Notes: generated from the letters alone by a model not told the origin. A DNA stretch of 64,000 bases from Prauserella endophytica (GCF_005146945.1 NZ_SWMS01000001.1:620001-684000); one strand, 5' to 3'; positions 22,958-32,242 are shown, counted from the stretch's first letter. A program made the numbers and translations.

Positions 22958-24058
22958 TCAGCTCACCACCGTGAGGTCGCGGGAGGTACGGGTCAGGAAC
23001 TCGGTGTGCTCGCTCGTGACGAGCGCGGTGTCGGAGACGACATGGCCAGGCACCCACGACATGAGGTGGAACGTCATGCCCGCCCGCACGCGGGTGTCGC
23101 CGCCGGGTCGGATGCCGAGCACCTCGCCACCACCGACCCAGCTCGGCGGGAACCCGATGCCGACGAGGTAGCCGCAGTGGTGCCGGGGCACGGTCACCCC
23201 CGCCGCCGCGTGCCAGGCCGCGTACACGTCGCCCGTGCGCACTCCCGGCCGGAGCGTCGCGCGCGCGGCCTCCAGTCCCGCGAGCGCGGCCGCGTGCGCC
23301 TCCGCCGCGCCCTCGGGTGGGTCGCCGACGTAGACCGTGCGGCTCAGCGGCGCGTGGTAACGCCGGACGCACCCCGACAGTTCGAGGAACAGGCCCGTGC
23401 CGCGGGTGAGCGTGCGCGGCCCCCACGACACGTGCTCCTGTTCCAGCATCCACAGTGGACGGATCATGGGGACGAAGCCAGGCTGCTGCCCTCCGGTGGA
23501 GTAGAGCGCGTGGTGCACGGCCGCGGCCACGTCGTGCTCGGCGGTGCCCTCGCGGGCGCGCGCCGTCCCGGCCGCCATCGCGGCGTCGGAGATCGCGGCG
23601 GCCGCGCGCACCAGCTCCACCTCGTCGGCCGTCTTCACCGCCATCGTGCCCGTGAGCAGCGGCGTGGCGTCGGTCCACCGCCGTCCCGGCAGCGCGAGGC
23701 GGGCGCGAGCGTGGATGGCGGGCGGGAAGAAGATCGCCGCGTCCTCGGTGGCGATGCGGCCACCCGCAGGCACGTCCGCGAGCGCGCCCGCCACCGCGGT
23801 CGCGGGGTCGGTGCCGTCGCCGAAGGTCACGTGGCGGCACTGCGGCACCTGGGCGCGTACGGTCGGCCGCTCCATCTCGCGCGTCACGAGCGCGAGATCG
23901 CCGTCCCTCGGCACCACAAGCAGCGTGAACGCGAAGTAGCCGTGGTGGTCGAGGCCGGTCAGGTAGTAGATCAGCTCGGGGCTGGCGAGCGCGACGGCGT
24001 CGAGGCCGTGCTCCGCCATCCGCGCCCGCAGTGAGGCGACTCGGGATTCGGGGATCAC
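22958..24058 (-). CDS. M24-family metallopeptidase homologue (ectoine hydrolase DoeA-like)
   Basis: This protein of about 366 residues has a creatinase N-terminal domain (YYLTGLDHHGYFAF) and an M24 pita-bread domain. The stretches FLELSGCVRRYHAPLSRTVY, CGYLVGIGFPPSW and RAGMTFHLM parallel ectoine hydrolase DoeA, which cleaves a cyclic amidine ring rather than peptides. The Asp/His/Glu metal ligands of true aminopeptidases are not in place. No ATG is available; GTG at 24058 is chosen because the frame further upstream overlaps the divergent LysR start. The enolase-family partner is not part of known ectoine catabolism. Confidence 0.65.
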   Translation of the reverse strand: MIPESRVASLRARMAEHGLDAVALASPELIYYLTGLDHHGYFAFTLLVVPRDGDLALVTREMERPTVRAQVPQCRHVTFGDGTDPATAVAGALADVPAGGRIATEDAAIFFPPAIHARARLALPGRRWTDATPLLTGTMAVKTADEVELVRAAAAISDAAMAAGTARAREGTAEHDVAAAVHHALYSTGGQQPGFVPMIRPLWMLEQEHVSWGPRTLTRGTGLFLELSGCVRRYHAPLSRTVYVGDPPEGAAEAHAAALAGLEAARATLRPGVRTGDVYAAWHAAAGVTVPRHHCGYLVGIGFPPSWVGGGEVLGIRPGGDTRVRAGMTFHLMSWVPGHVVSDTALVTSEHTEFLTRTSRDLTVVS

Positions 24059-24129
24059 GACGTCAGGATGCGAGCGCCGCGGCGTAAGAACCAGTGACGA
24101 TTCCTCAGGGTCGGAGTTAGTTTTTCTAC

Positions 24130-25053
24130 ATGCCCGCCGAGTTGTACGACGTGCGCAGGCTCCGGCTGCTGAGGGAGCTCTCACAGCACGGCACGATCGC
24201 CGCGACCGCCCGCGCCTGCTCGCTGACGCCGTCGGCGGTGTCCCAGCAGCTCTCCCTGCTGGAACGCGAGGTCGGCAGCAGGCTGCTCGTCCGCGACGGG
24301 CGGACGCTCGTGCTCACCGAGGCCGCGCGCGTGCTCGTCGAGCACACCGAGGGCATCCTCGCCGGGCTGGAGGCGGCGAGGGCTGGCGTCGCCGAACTGG
24401 CCTCCAGCGTCAGCGGGGTGCTGCGGCTGGCGGCGTTTCCCACCGCGGCCAGGGCGCTCGTGCCCGGAGCGATCGCGCGCTGCCGCGCCGAGCACCCCGA
24501 CCTCCGGGTCCGGCTCACCGAGCTGCCGATGCCGGAGGCCGTCGCCGCCGTCAAGGCGGGCCACGTCGACCTCGCGCTCGTCTACGGCTACAGCCTCCTG
24601 CCGAAGCTGCGCGACCCGGGCGTGGAGACGGTGCCGCTGCTGCGGGAGCCGCTGCTCGCGGCGCTGCCCGCGGGCCTTGACGACGGCGAGGGCCCGCTCC
24701 CGCTGGCCCGGCTCGCCGACGAACCGTGGATCGCAGCCGACCGGGACGACGACCTGCACGAGCTGTTGCGCCGGGCGTGCGGCGTGGCGGGGTTCGTGCC
24801 GAGGCTCGACTTCACCAGCTCCGACTACACCGTGATCTTCGCGCTCGTGGAGGCCGGGCTCGGGGTGTCGCTCGTGCCGAGGCTGGCCTTCGAGTCGCTG
24901 TCGGCCGACGTCGTGTTGCGCGAGGTCAGCGAGCCGAGCGTGGAGCGGACGGTGTCCGTGGCGGTCAGGGCGGGCAGCGCGCGACAACCGCCCGTCGCGG
25001 CCGTGCTCGCGGCGTTGCGCGGGATCGCCGCCGAGGCAGGCGGATATGCGTAA
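24130..25053 (+). CDS. LysR-family transcriptional regulator
   Basis: This 307-residue protein has an N-terminal LysR HTH (LRLLRELSQHGTIAATARACSLTPSAVSQQLSLLE; key parts GTIAATARAC and SAVSQQLSLLE) and a periplasmic-binding-like effector domain. It is divergent from the M24/enolase-family operon with about 70 bp between starts, the usual layout for an autoregulated activator of that operon. No clear T-N11-A operator stands out. The effector is unknown. Confidence 0.9.
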   Translation: MPAELYDVRRLRLLRELSQHGTIAATARACSLTPSAVSQQLSLLEREVGSRLLVRDGRTLVLTEAARVLVEHTEGILAGLEAARAGVAELASSVSGVLRLAAFPTAARALVPGAIARCRAEHPDLRVRLTELPMPEAVAAVKAGHVDLALVYGYSLLPKLRDPGVETVPLLREPLLAALPAGLDDGEGPLPLARLADEPWIAADRDDDLHELLRRACGVAGFVPRLDFTSSDYTVIFALVEAGLGVSLVPRLAFESLSADVVLREVSEPSVERTVSVAVRAGSARQPPVAAVLAALRGIAAEAGGYA

Positions 25054-25063
25054 TCTGTCATCC

Positions 25064-25453
25064 GTGATTTGTCCCAAGTGCCAGAACCACATGACGACGG
25101 TCGACAAGAGCGGCATCCACATCGAGCAGTGCAACGGCTGCCGCGGCATCTTCCTCGATCGCGGTGAGCTGGAGCAGATCGTCAGCGCGGAGAACGCCTA
25201 CTACGGAGGTCCCGCTGGTGCGCCGCCGCCGTACCAGGGCTCCGGCGGCCACGGGCCGACGAAGCACTACGCCGACTCGCCCCGTGGTTACCGCGGCCAC
25301 GGCGGTGGCCACTACCGGGACTCCCCGCGCCCGTACGGGGGTCATGGCGGGCACGGCGGGTACCGCGACTCGCCGCGTCCCTACGGCGGGCACGGTTACG
25401 GCCACGGGAAGGGCCACCGCAAGCGCAGCTTCATCGAGAACCTCTTCGGCTGA
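25064..25453 (+). CDS. TFIIB-type zinc-ribbon protein with repetitive Gly/His/Tyr tail
   Basis: The N-terminus VICPKCQNHM followed by CNGCRGIFLDRGELEQI is the zf-TFIIB ribbon (two CxxC pairs). The C-terminal two thirds are low complexity, with three copies of a YRDSPRPYGGHG-like unit, and end in a basic motif GHRKRSFIENLFG. GTG at 25064 is preferred because family members start just before CPKC; an ATG at 25046 inside the LysR gene is possible. The tail may be disordered or metal-binding. The function is unknown. Confidence 0.75.
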   Translation: MICPKCQNHMTTVDKSGIHIEQCNGCRGIFLDRGELEQIVSAENAYYGGPAGAPPPYQGSGGHGPTKHYADSPRGYRGHGGGHYRDSPRPYGGHGGHGGYRDSPRPYGGHGYGHGKGHRKRSFIENLFG

Positions 25454-25463
25454 TCGAACGACC

Positions 25464-26129
25464 TTGCTCGACCTGAAGATCTGCCCGGGGTGCGGCGACC
25501 GTGCCGACGTTCCGACCGTGGAGCAGGGGCGGCTGGTGTGCCTGCGGTGCGAGCACCGCTGGGCGTTCCATCGGCTGCCCCTCTTCGCGCTGACCGGCCC
25601 GAGTGGCGGCGGCAAGTCGACCGTGGGGCCCGCGCTCGCGCGGCGCCTCGCGGGCGAGGCCGTTGTGCTGGAGCAGGACGTGCTGTGGACCGGCGGCCTC
25701 CGCGACGACGTTGACGGGCATCCCCTGTTCCGCTCCACGTGGCTGCGGATGGCCGCGATGATCCACCAGAACGGGCGGCCCGTCGTGCTGTGCGGCACGG
25801 TGGTGCCGCCCGAGTTCGAACCGTTGCCGGAGCGGGTGTTCTTCTCCGGCATCCACTACCTCGCGCTCGTGGCCGAGCCCGAGGTGCTCACCGCGCGGCT
25901 GCGGGCGAGGCCGGCGTGGCGCGAATGGGACGAGCCGCGCATCGCCGAGATGCTGGAGTTCAACGACTGGCTGCGCGCCGAGGCGGCGACGATGTCCCCT
26001 CCGGTGGCACTCTTCGACACCACCGACGCCCCGCTGGAAGCCGCCGTGGACCACGTCGCCGCGTGGGTCAGGCGAGTGGCCAGCGCTGCTCGCCGAAGCG
26101 GATCTCCTGGCGCTGCCCTGAAACGCTGA
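25464..26129 (+). CDS. P-loop nucleotide-binding protein with N-terminal zinc ribbon
   Basis: This 221-residue protein starts at TTG 25464 with a zinc ribbon (CPGCGDRADVPTVEQGRLVC, then LRCEHRW). It is followed by a Walker A GPSGGGKST and a kinase-like alpha/beta fold (VVLEQDVLW, PVVLCGTVVPPEF, ALVAEPEVLTARLRARP). It resembles shikimate/gluconate-type small-molecule kinases or nucleoside kinases. It lies 10 bp after the zinc-ribbon gene. The C-terminus overlaps the convergent methyltransferase by 62 bp. TTG is weakly supported, but no better start precedes the ribbon. Confidence 0.7.
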   Translation: MLDLKICPGCGDRADVPTVEQGRLVCLRCEHRWAFHRLPLFALTGPSGGGKSTVGPALARRLAGEAVVLEQDVLWTGGLRDDVDGHPLFRSTWLRMAAMIHQNGRPVVLCGTVVPPEFEPLPERVFFSGIHYLALVAEPEVLTARLRARPAWREWDEPRIAEMLEFNDWLRAEAATMSPPVALFDTTDAPLEAAVDHVAAWVRRVASAARRSGSPGAALKR

Positions 26130-27207
26130 CCCGGAACTCCTCGCGCGCCGGGCGGCCGAGCGACCGCCAGCGCTCGTAGGCGTGCTCGACGAGGTCCCAC
26201 AGCCTGCGCCTGCCGCCCTGCTCCACCAGGAACTCGTCGTTGACCGTGCGGTGGCCTGCCCACGAGCCGTCGGGGTGCACGAGGAAGCACGTGTCCCCGC
26301 CGTCCGGGTCGAACGCCGCCGTGACGCCGGGCAGTTCGAGGCTCACGAAGAACTCGAACGGGCTCGCCGGGTCCAGGACCGTGTCCAGCGACAGCGTGGT
26401 CACACCCTTCGCGGAGGGCGGCCCGCGATGGCGCAGTACCGCGGTGCTGTCGGCGAGCCGGTGCGCGCGCATGGGCATGAAGCGGCCGTCGCGGGCGAGC
26501 ACCTCGCCCTCGCCCGTCGCGCCCTCGCCGGCGACGAGGCGGATCAGCCCCGCGCCGATCGGGCGGTTGAGCGTGGTCAGCACCAGCCCGCCCGGTCGCG
26601 TCTGCTCAAGCCACGCGGGCGGGATGTGCGAGACCGAGCACGTGCAGAGCACGCGGTCGTAGGGCGCGCCCGGTTCGAACCCCTTCTCACCGTCGGCGAC
26701 CTCGCACTCCGGTGCGTAGCCGATCGCGGCGAGCGCGGCCTTCGCGGCGAGCGACAGTGCCGGGTCGATGTCCACTGTGGACACATTCGCGTCTCCGAGG
26801 CGGTGGCACAGCAGTGCGGCGTTGTACCCGGTGCCGGTGCCGATCTCGAGCACGCGGTCGCCGTCGCGTACCCGCAGCTCCTCCAGCATCACGGCCATGA
26901 TCGCGGGCATGCTCGACGACGACGTCGGCGTGCCGGTCACCGGGCCCTCGCGGCGGGCGACAGTCCAGCGCTCGGGGTCGTCGTCGAGCTGGGTCACGAG
27001 CACGCTGTCGGAGTAGACGGTGGTGAGCCAGCCGGGGTCGTCGCGGTCGAGCGCGGCCCAGAGCGGCCCCTTCGGGACGAAGAACCGGGGGAGGAAGACG
27101 TGCCGGGGCACCCGGCGGAAAGCGTCGATCCACCAGGGATCGGTCAGTGCGCCATCGCGGCGGAGCCGTTCCGCGAGGCGTCTTCGCTCTCGAGCCGCGG
27201 AGCTCAT
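26068..27207 (-). CDS. PCMT-like SAM-dependent methyltransferase
   Basis: This protein of about 379 residues has the isoaspartyl-methyltransferase-like organisation: RVPRHVFLPRFF near the N-terminus, then the SAM motif VLEIGTGTGYNAALL and the DGEKGFEPGAPYDRVLCTCSV post-motif region, followed by a ~150-residue C-terminal domain. Such long PCMT relatives often modify peptides in RiPP systems in actinobacteria, but no precursor gene was seen next to it. ATG at 27207 is chosen over a start at 27261. It is divergent from the XRE regulator. Confidence 0.75.
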   Translation of the reverse strand: MSSAARERRRLAERLRRDGALTDPWWIDAFRRVPRHVFLPRFFVPKGPLWAALDRDDPGWLTTVYSDSVLVTQLDDDPERWTVARREGPVTGTPTSSSSMPAIMAVMLEELRVRDGDRVLEIGTGTGYNAALLCHRLGDANVSTVDIDPALSLAAKAALAAIGYAPECEVADGEKGFEPGAPYDRVLCTCSVSHIPPAWLEQTRPGGLVLTTLNRPIGAGLIRLVAGEGATGEGEVLARDGRFMPMRAHRLADSTAVLRHRGPPSAKGVTTLSLDTVLDPASPFEFFVSLELPGVTAAFDPDGGDTCFLVHPDGSWAGHRTVNDEFLVEQGGRRRLWDLVEHAYERWRSLGRPAREEFRVSVSGQRQEIRFGEQRWPLA

Positions 27208-27218
27208 CTCGTAAGAGT

Positions 27219-27272
27219 AGTGCTTGCGACGATCGAGTGGCTGCAAGCAGAGTGCTTGCAATAGCTAGCACT
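27219..27272. promoter_or_regulatory. Repeated AGTGCTTGC elements between methyltransferase and XRE gene
   Basis: AGTGCTTGC occurs at 27219-27227 and 27251-27259, with the inverse GCAAGCA at 27243-27249. AGTGCT-N10-AGCACT (27251-27272) is an exact inverted repeat. The block lies just upstream of a TACCGT -10-like box (27279-27284), so it is probably bound by the XRE-type regulator encoded next to it. Confidence 0.5.
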
Positions 27273-27314
27273 CGCGCGTACCGTTGGTGGTGTCGCAAGG
27301 AGGTGGCACGGAGC

Positions 27315-27764
27315 TTGACCGAAGAACCACCGGTGGATGGCAACGGTGCGACAGGGCCGATCGACAAGGTGGCCGACCTGGGCCGCGACATCGGCGCCTA
27401 CATCCGCCAGCAGCGCAACACCGCCAAGATCTCCCTGCGACAGCTGTCGAAGCTGGCGGGCGTTTCCAACCCGTACCTGAGCCAGATCGAACGCGGGGTC
27501 CGCAAACCGAGTGCGGAGATCCTGCAGCAGATCGCCAAGGGGTTGCGAATCTCGGCGGAGGCGCTCTACGTGCAGGCGGGGATTCTCGACCTGCCGGCAG
27601 GGGGGCCGGTGCCGGACGCGATCCGCGCCGACGCCGAGCTGTCCGAGCGCCAGAAGCAGGTGCTGCTGGACGTGTACGAGTCGTTCCGAAGGCAGAACAG
27701 CCAGAACAGCCAGAGCGCAGCCGAGCAAGCCGAGACCGAGAACGAACCCGAACTCAAGGAGTGA
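27315..27764 (+). CDS. XRE-family regulator upstream of hbhA-like gene (Rv0474-like)
   Basis: This protein of about 149 residues has a classical XRE HTH: IGAYIRQQRNTAKISLRQLSKLAGVSNPYLSQIERG (key parts ISLRQLSKLAGVS and YLSQIERGVRKPS). A region with LSERQKQVLLDVYESFRRQ and an acidic Gln/Asn-rich tail follow. TTG at 27315 is used because AAGGAGG ends 11 bp upstream; GTG at 27333 is an alternative. Gene order XRE-hbhA-DUF2516 matches Rv0474-Rv0475-Rv0476 of Mycobacterium tuberculosis. Confidence 0.75.
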   Translation: MTEEPPVDGNGATGPIDKVADLGRDIGAYIRQQRNTAKISLRQLSKLAGVSNPYLSQIERGVRKPSAEILQQIAKGLRISAEALYVQAGILDLPAGGPVPDAIRADAELSERQKQVLLDVYESFRRQNSQNSQSAAEQAETENEPELKE

Positions 27765-27769
27765 GCACG

Positions 27770-28453
27770 ATGGCGAATGCCAGTTCCGAGGACGTCCGCA
27801 AGATCCTCAACACCGCTTTCGAGCAGGTCAAGACCTCCCTGCTGGCCGCGCTGGGCGCGGGCCAGCTCGCCAGCCAGGCCGTCACCGACGCGGTGGGCAA
27901 GGCCAAGGAGCGCGTGAACGAGAGCAGCGAGGTCGCCCGTCGCAACATCGAGGAGCTGCCCTCCGACGTGGACACGCTGCGCGAGCGCCTCGACCCGGCC
28001 GAGCTGCGCAAGCTGCTCGACGAGTACACCGAGGCCGCGCTGAAGCTGTACCACAAGCTCGCCGAGTCCGGTGAGCAGACGTGGGAGAAGTTCCTCGCCC
28101 AGCCGCAGGTCAAGAAGAACGTGGAGCAGCTGGAGGAGGCTCTGCAGACCGCGCAGGGCCGGGTCGACGAGCTCTCCCACGACGTGCGGGAGCGCGTCGA
28201 CGAGGTCCTCTCCCGCGTGACCGGCCGCACTCGCGAAGCCGGTGAGGAGGCCGCGATCAAGGTCGAGGACGCCGCCGCCAAGGTCGAGCAGGTGAGCAGT
28301 GACGTGGCCGACAAGATCGAGGAGGCCTCGCCCGCGTCGCCGAAGACCACCACCAAGGCGACGCCGCGCACCGCGACCACCCGGCGCACCACCAGCACGG
28401 CCGCGAAGAAGCCGGCGGGCGGCAGCACCGCGCCGAAGAACAACACCAAGTAA
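27770..28453 (+). CDS. hbhA: Heparin-binding haemagglutinin-like protein
   Basis: This 227-residue protein has a long helical coiled-coil region (residues ~5-165, e.g. EDVRKILNTAFEQVKTSLL, LDPAELRKLLDEYTEAALKLY) and a C-terminal tail rich in Lys, Ala, Thr and Pro (SPKTTTKATPRTATTRR). This is the architecture of mycobacterial HbhA, a surface adhesin that also associates with lipid bodies. AAGGAG overlaps the stop of the XRE gene five bases before the ATG, so they are one operon. The adhesin role is from mycobacteria and may not carry over here. Confidence 0.75.
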   Translation: MANASSEDVRKILNTAFEQVKTSLLAALGAGQLASQAVTDAVGKAKERVNESSEVARRNIEELPSDVDTLRERLDPAELRKLLDEYTEAALKLYHKLAESGEQTWEKFLAQPQVKKNVEQLEEALQTAQGRVDELSHDVRERVDEVLSRVTGRTREAGEEAAIKVEDAAAKVEQVSSDVADKIEEASPASPKTTTKATPRTATTRRTTSTAAKKPAGGSTAPKNNTK

Positions 28454-28467
28454 CCGCACGTCGCAGG

Positions 28468-28498
28468 GCCCCGGTACCCGCCAGGTGGGTGCCGGGGC
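28468..28498 (+). terminator. GC-rich hairpin after hbhA-like gene
   Basis: GCCCCGG (28468-28474) pairs with CCGGGGC (28492-28498), with an inner CCC/GGG, 15 bp after the stop codon. It lacks a T-run but is positioned as a terminator. The remaining gene-free stretch to 28693 holds further GC hairpins (CCGGCAACG/CGTTGCCGG-type) and no convincing frame. Confidence 0.45.
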
Positions 28499-28693
28499 AC
28501 TGGCGTTTCCGGCAACGCCCGTTGCCTGGCGCGCGAGGCCCGGCGTGGCGGCCGGCCACGTTGCCGGGCAGGCCGGGGACGCCCGGTGCCGCCTGCCCTC
28601 CGCCTCGCCGGGCACCACGCCGGTCCCCGCTCGAGAGGCGTGGGTCACCGGACACGCCCTGGCCGGGTTGAGCCGCTGACGTAGTCTGGTGGG

Positions 28694-28990
28694 GTGCCGC
28701 TCCTCGCGCTATGGATCGTCTGGGTCATCGACTGGGCCGGGACCTTGGCTGGCCTGGTCGCGTTCGCCCACGCCCTCCTGCAGAGATCGGACGCCTACAC
28801 CGCGGCCGACCGCATGACCAAGCCTGTCTGGCTCGCCATCACCGGCGGGTCGACCGCCGCCATGCTGCTGTTCGGCTTCTACGGTGCCGGCATGATCTTC
28901 TGGCTGGCGGGAATCGTCGCCTCGCTCGTCTACCTCGTCGACGTCCGCCCCAAGCTGATCGAGGTGCAGCGGGGCGGCCAGAGCTGGTGA
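28694..28990 (+). CDS. DUF2516-family small membrane protein (Rv0476-like)
   Basis: This 98-residue protein has three hydrophobic segments (residues ~3-24, ~45-62 and ~66-82) ending in [19 protein letters not shown], typical of DUF2516. GTG at 28694 follows a TAGTCT box (28682-28687) by six bases, indicating a leaderless transcript separate from the hbhA operon. Its position downstream of hbhA is conserved with mycobacteria. The function is unknown. Confidence 0.8.
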   Translation: MPLLALWIVWVIDWAGTLAGLVAFAHALLQRSDAYTAADRMTKPVWLAITGGSTAAMLLFGFYGAGMIFWLAGIVASLVYLVDVRPKLIEVQRGGQSW

Positions 28991-29018
28991 CGCCGGGACG
29001 CTGAGTACCGTTGCTCTC

Positions 29019-29558
29019 GTGAGCAACTGGAGCATCGCTGGAACACTGACCGTGGTGCCTGCCGCGCAGCGCACCGACCTCGTCGCGGAGCCGGTCGCCA
29101 AGGCACTCACCGCGATCTCCGAGCCGGTGGGGCTCGCCGAGATCGACCCCGGCCTCGCCGACACCGCCGAGTTCTGCGCCGCCTACTCCTCCCCGCTGTC
29201 GGCCTCGGCCAACTGCGTCGTCGTGGCGGGCAAGCGGGGCGGGGAGGCCCGCTACGCCGCCGCCATGGTGCTGGCCACCACCCGCGCCGACGTCAACAAC
29301 GTCATCCGGCGCAGGCTCGACGTCCGCAAGGCCTCGTTCGCGCCGATGGCCGAGGCCACCGAGCTCACCGGGATGGAGTACGGCGGCATCACCCCGATCG
29401 GGCTGCCCGAGGGCTGGCCGATCCTGGTGGACAAGGCCGTTGCCGACTCACCGGAGCTGGTGATCGGCAGCGGCATCCGAGGAAGCAAGCTCCTGGTCAC
29501 CGGCACGCTGCTGGCCTCGCTGCCCGGCGCCGAGGTGATCGAGGGACTCGCCAACTGA
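29019..29558 (+). CDS. YbaK/EbsC-family protein (aminoacyl-tRNA deacylase fold)
   Basis: This 179-residue protein has the YbaK/ProX fold: CVVVAGKRGGEARYAAAMVLATTRADVN with the conserved Lys, and GMEYGGITPIGLP (the GGxxP loop) followed by GSGIRGSKL. Relatives hydrolyse mischarged Cys-tRNAPro or Ala-tRNAPro in the cytoplasm. GTG at 29019 lies seven bases after TACCGT (29006-29011) and is likely leaderless. The next gene follows 17 bp downstream. Confidence 0.8.
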   Translation: MSNWSIAGTLTVVPAAQRTDLVAEPVAKALTAISEPVGLAEIDPGLADTAEFCAAYSSPLSASANCVVVAGKRGGEARYAAAMVLATTRADVNNVIRRRLDVRKASFAPMAEATELTGMEYGGITPIGLPEGWPILVDKAVADSPELVIGSGIRGSKLLVTGTLLASLPGAEVIEGLAN

Positions 29559-29575
29559 TCCGAGAAGGGATTCCC

Positions 29576-30018
29576 ATGGGCAAGGTCACGGCCACCGCTG
29601 AGCGCACGATCGACGCGCCCGCCGACAAGGTGCGCCAGCTCGTCGCCGACTACTCCGACACCAGGCCGAAGATCCTCCCCGAGCAGTACCGCGACTACGA
29701 GGTCACCGAGGGCGGCACGGGCGAGGGCACCACCGCGAAGTGGAAGCTGCAGGCCACGTCCAAGAGGGTGCGCGACGTCGCGGCCACCGTCAGCGAGCCG
29801 GAGCCGGGCACGCTCGTCGAGACCGACGCCAACTCGAGCATGGTCACGACGTGGACGGTGCGGGAGGCGGGCCCGCGCAGTCTCGTGCGCATCGAGACCA
29901 CGTGGGAGGGCGCGGGCGGGATCGGTGGCTTCTTCGAGAAGACCTTCGCGCCCGGCGGCCTCAAGCGCATCTACGACTCGGTGCTCGCCAACCTCGACCG
30001 GGAGGTGCGGCAGAGCTC

Positions 30019-30022
<4 letters not shown>
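29576..30022 (+). CDS. SRPBCC-family (polyketide cyclase/START-like) protein
   Basis: This 148-residue protein opens with GKVTATAERTIDAPADKVRQLVADYSDT, the classic first strand and helix of an SRPBCC domain. It ends with a long C-terminal helix (GGLKRIYDSVLANLDREVRQ) that would cover a hydrophobic cavity. Ligand and function are unknown. Its stop overlaps the ATG of the oxidoreductase gene (ATGA). Confidence 0.8.
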
Positions 30023-31032
<1,010 letters not shown>

Positions 31033-31037
31033 CCGCA

Positions 31038-31139
31038 GTGAAGGCCACCATGCCTGCGCCCGCCCGTCTCCCACCACCACCCAACCGGAGGCGCTCCGCG
31101 CCGCTGCGTTTGATTCCACGCAGGCATGGTGGCCTTCAC
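31038..31139. repeat. Palindromic repeat, copy 3 (long form, inverted orientation)
   Basis: Perfect 21-bp arms (31038-31058 starting GTGAAGGCCACCATGCC, and 31119-31139) flank a 60-bp interior. Read on the minus strand, the interior (GTGGAATCAAACGCAG...GGTGGGAGACGGGCGGGCGCA) aligns closely to copy 2 on the plus strand. The arms differ from copy 2 at the inner half (ATGCC in place of TTTG) but stay self-complementary. Confidence 0.85.
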
Positions 31140-31181
31140 CGCAGCTGGGCTGCCCACGCGAGCCCGAGGCTGGGAAGGCCT

Positions 31182-32123
31182 TCAGTGCGACGTGAGGTAG
31201 CCGCCCATCCTCGTGAAGAAGTCCGTGGCCGCGTACTCGGTGCCGTCGTCGGTCCGCACGCGTTCGATCGCGAGACCGTGGTTCCGCCCGAACCGCGCGT
31301 CGGCGCCGGCGACGATCACCACGCCCTTGCCCTCCGGGATGAACACGCGGCCCGGCGTGCCGCCGTAGCGGCCCTGCGACACTGACGCCTCCAGCACCCG
31401 GATGCGCTCGCCCTTGTAGAAGGTGAACGCATTGGGGTAGGGGTCCGACTGCGCGCGGACGAGCCGCTCGATGTCGGCGGCGGGCCACGTCCAGTCGATG
31501 CGACTGTCCTCGAGGGACCGTTTGTGGAAGAAGCTCGCCTTCGTCCGGTCCTGCGGGGTCCAGTCGGTGCGACCCGCCGCGATGAACGCGAGCGATTCGG
31601 ACACAACGGGCTCGATGAGGTCGACGGTCTTGTGGAACAGGTCCGTCGCGGTGTCGCGCGGCCCGACCTCGACGGCCTTCTGGAGCACGATCGGGCCCGC
31701 GTCCAGCTCCCCGTCCATCATGTGGGCGGTGACGCCGACCTCCCGCTCGCCGTTGACGAGCGCCCAGATGAGCGGCGAGAAACCCGCGTAGGCGGGCAAC
31801 AGCGAGTCGTGCACGTTCAGCGTGCCGTGCGTGGGCAGCGTGAAGATCTCCGGTGGAATCCACGTGCGCCAGTTGTTGGCCACGATGAGGTCGGGCTGGA
31901 CCTCGCGCAGCCTGGCGGTGAGCGCGTCGTCGGGCCGGTTCGCCAGCACCACCTCCACCCCGTGCTCGGTGGCCAGCTCGGCGACGGAGTCGGCCCAGAT
32001 CCGTTCGTAGGCGTGGTCGGACTTCGGATGGGTGACGACGAGTGCCACCTCGTGCTCCGAGTCCAGCAACGCCCGCAGGGTCCGGTGGCCCCACGTCTGG
32101 TAACCGAACATGACGACCCGCAT
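31182..32123 (-). CDS. Hydroxyornithine N5-formyltransferase of siderophore pathway
   Basis: This 313-residue protein of the Fmt/formyltransferase fold has the catalytic Asn103, His105 and Asp141 (TLNVHDSLLPAY and DGELDAG) and the loop HDSLLPAYAGFSPLIW, with a C-terminal OB-like domain. CchA of the coelichelin pathway is the known relative; it transfers a formyl group from 10-formyl-THF to N5-hydroxyornithine. The gene diverges from the ornithine hydroxylase over two iron boxes, making it iron-repressed. It is adjacent to, and functions with, the NRPS operon. Confidence 0.88.
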   Translation of the reverse strand: MRVVMFGYQTWGHRTLRALLDSEHEVALVVTHPKSDHAYERIWADSVAELATEHGVEVVLANRPDDALTARLREVQPDLIVANNWRTWIPPEIFTLPTHGTLNVHDSLLPAYAGFSPLIWALVNGEREVGVTAHMMDGELDAGPIVLQKAVEVGPRDTATDLFHKTVDLIEPVVSESLAFIAAGRTDWTPQDRTKASFFHKRSLEDSRIDWTWPAADIERLVRAQSDPYPNAFTFYKGERIRVLEASVSQGRYGGTPGRVFIPEGKGVVIVAGADARFGRNHGLAIERVRTDDGTEYAATDFFTRMGGYLTSH

Positions 32124-32159
32124 CGGCCCCTCCGTGTCCTCGACGGCAAACGGCCTTAG

Positions 32160-32178
32160 TGAAGCAAGGCTTGCCTAA
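32160..32178 (-). promoter_or_regulatory. Iron box (IdeR/DmdR-type) for the formyltransferase
   Basis: TGAAGCAAGGCTTGCCTAA matches the 19-bp consensus TTAGGTTAGGCTAACCTAA at 13 positions and has the symmetric core GCAAGGCTTGC. It lies 37 bp upstream of the formyltransferase start, consistent with repression by an iron-loaded DtxR-family protein. Confidence 0.6.
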
Positions 32179-32242
32179 CAAAGCAAGGGCTGAGCGGGGG
32201 ATGAGGATCACCCTCGAAAAGACTAACTGAGGCACACCTAAG

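Noticed and set aside
21282-23171. 629-codon plus-strand frame across the VOC and enolase-family genes
   Set aside because: It overlaps two well-supported genes and consists of His/Arg-rich shadow sequence; the VOC protein is in another frame.
24130-24184. Upstream extension of the M24 protein to position 24184
   Set aside because: It would overlap the start of the divergent LysR gene and adds Arg/Cys-rich residues unlike the family N-terminus.
31038-31139. Repeat copy 3 as a simple terminator of the oxidoreductase gene
   Set aside because: Termination may be a side effect, but the 60-bp interior homologous to copy 2 and the shared arms show that it belongs to a repeat family.
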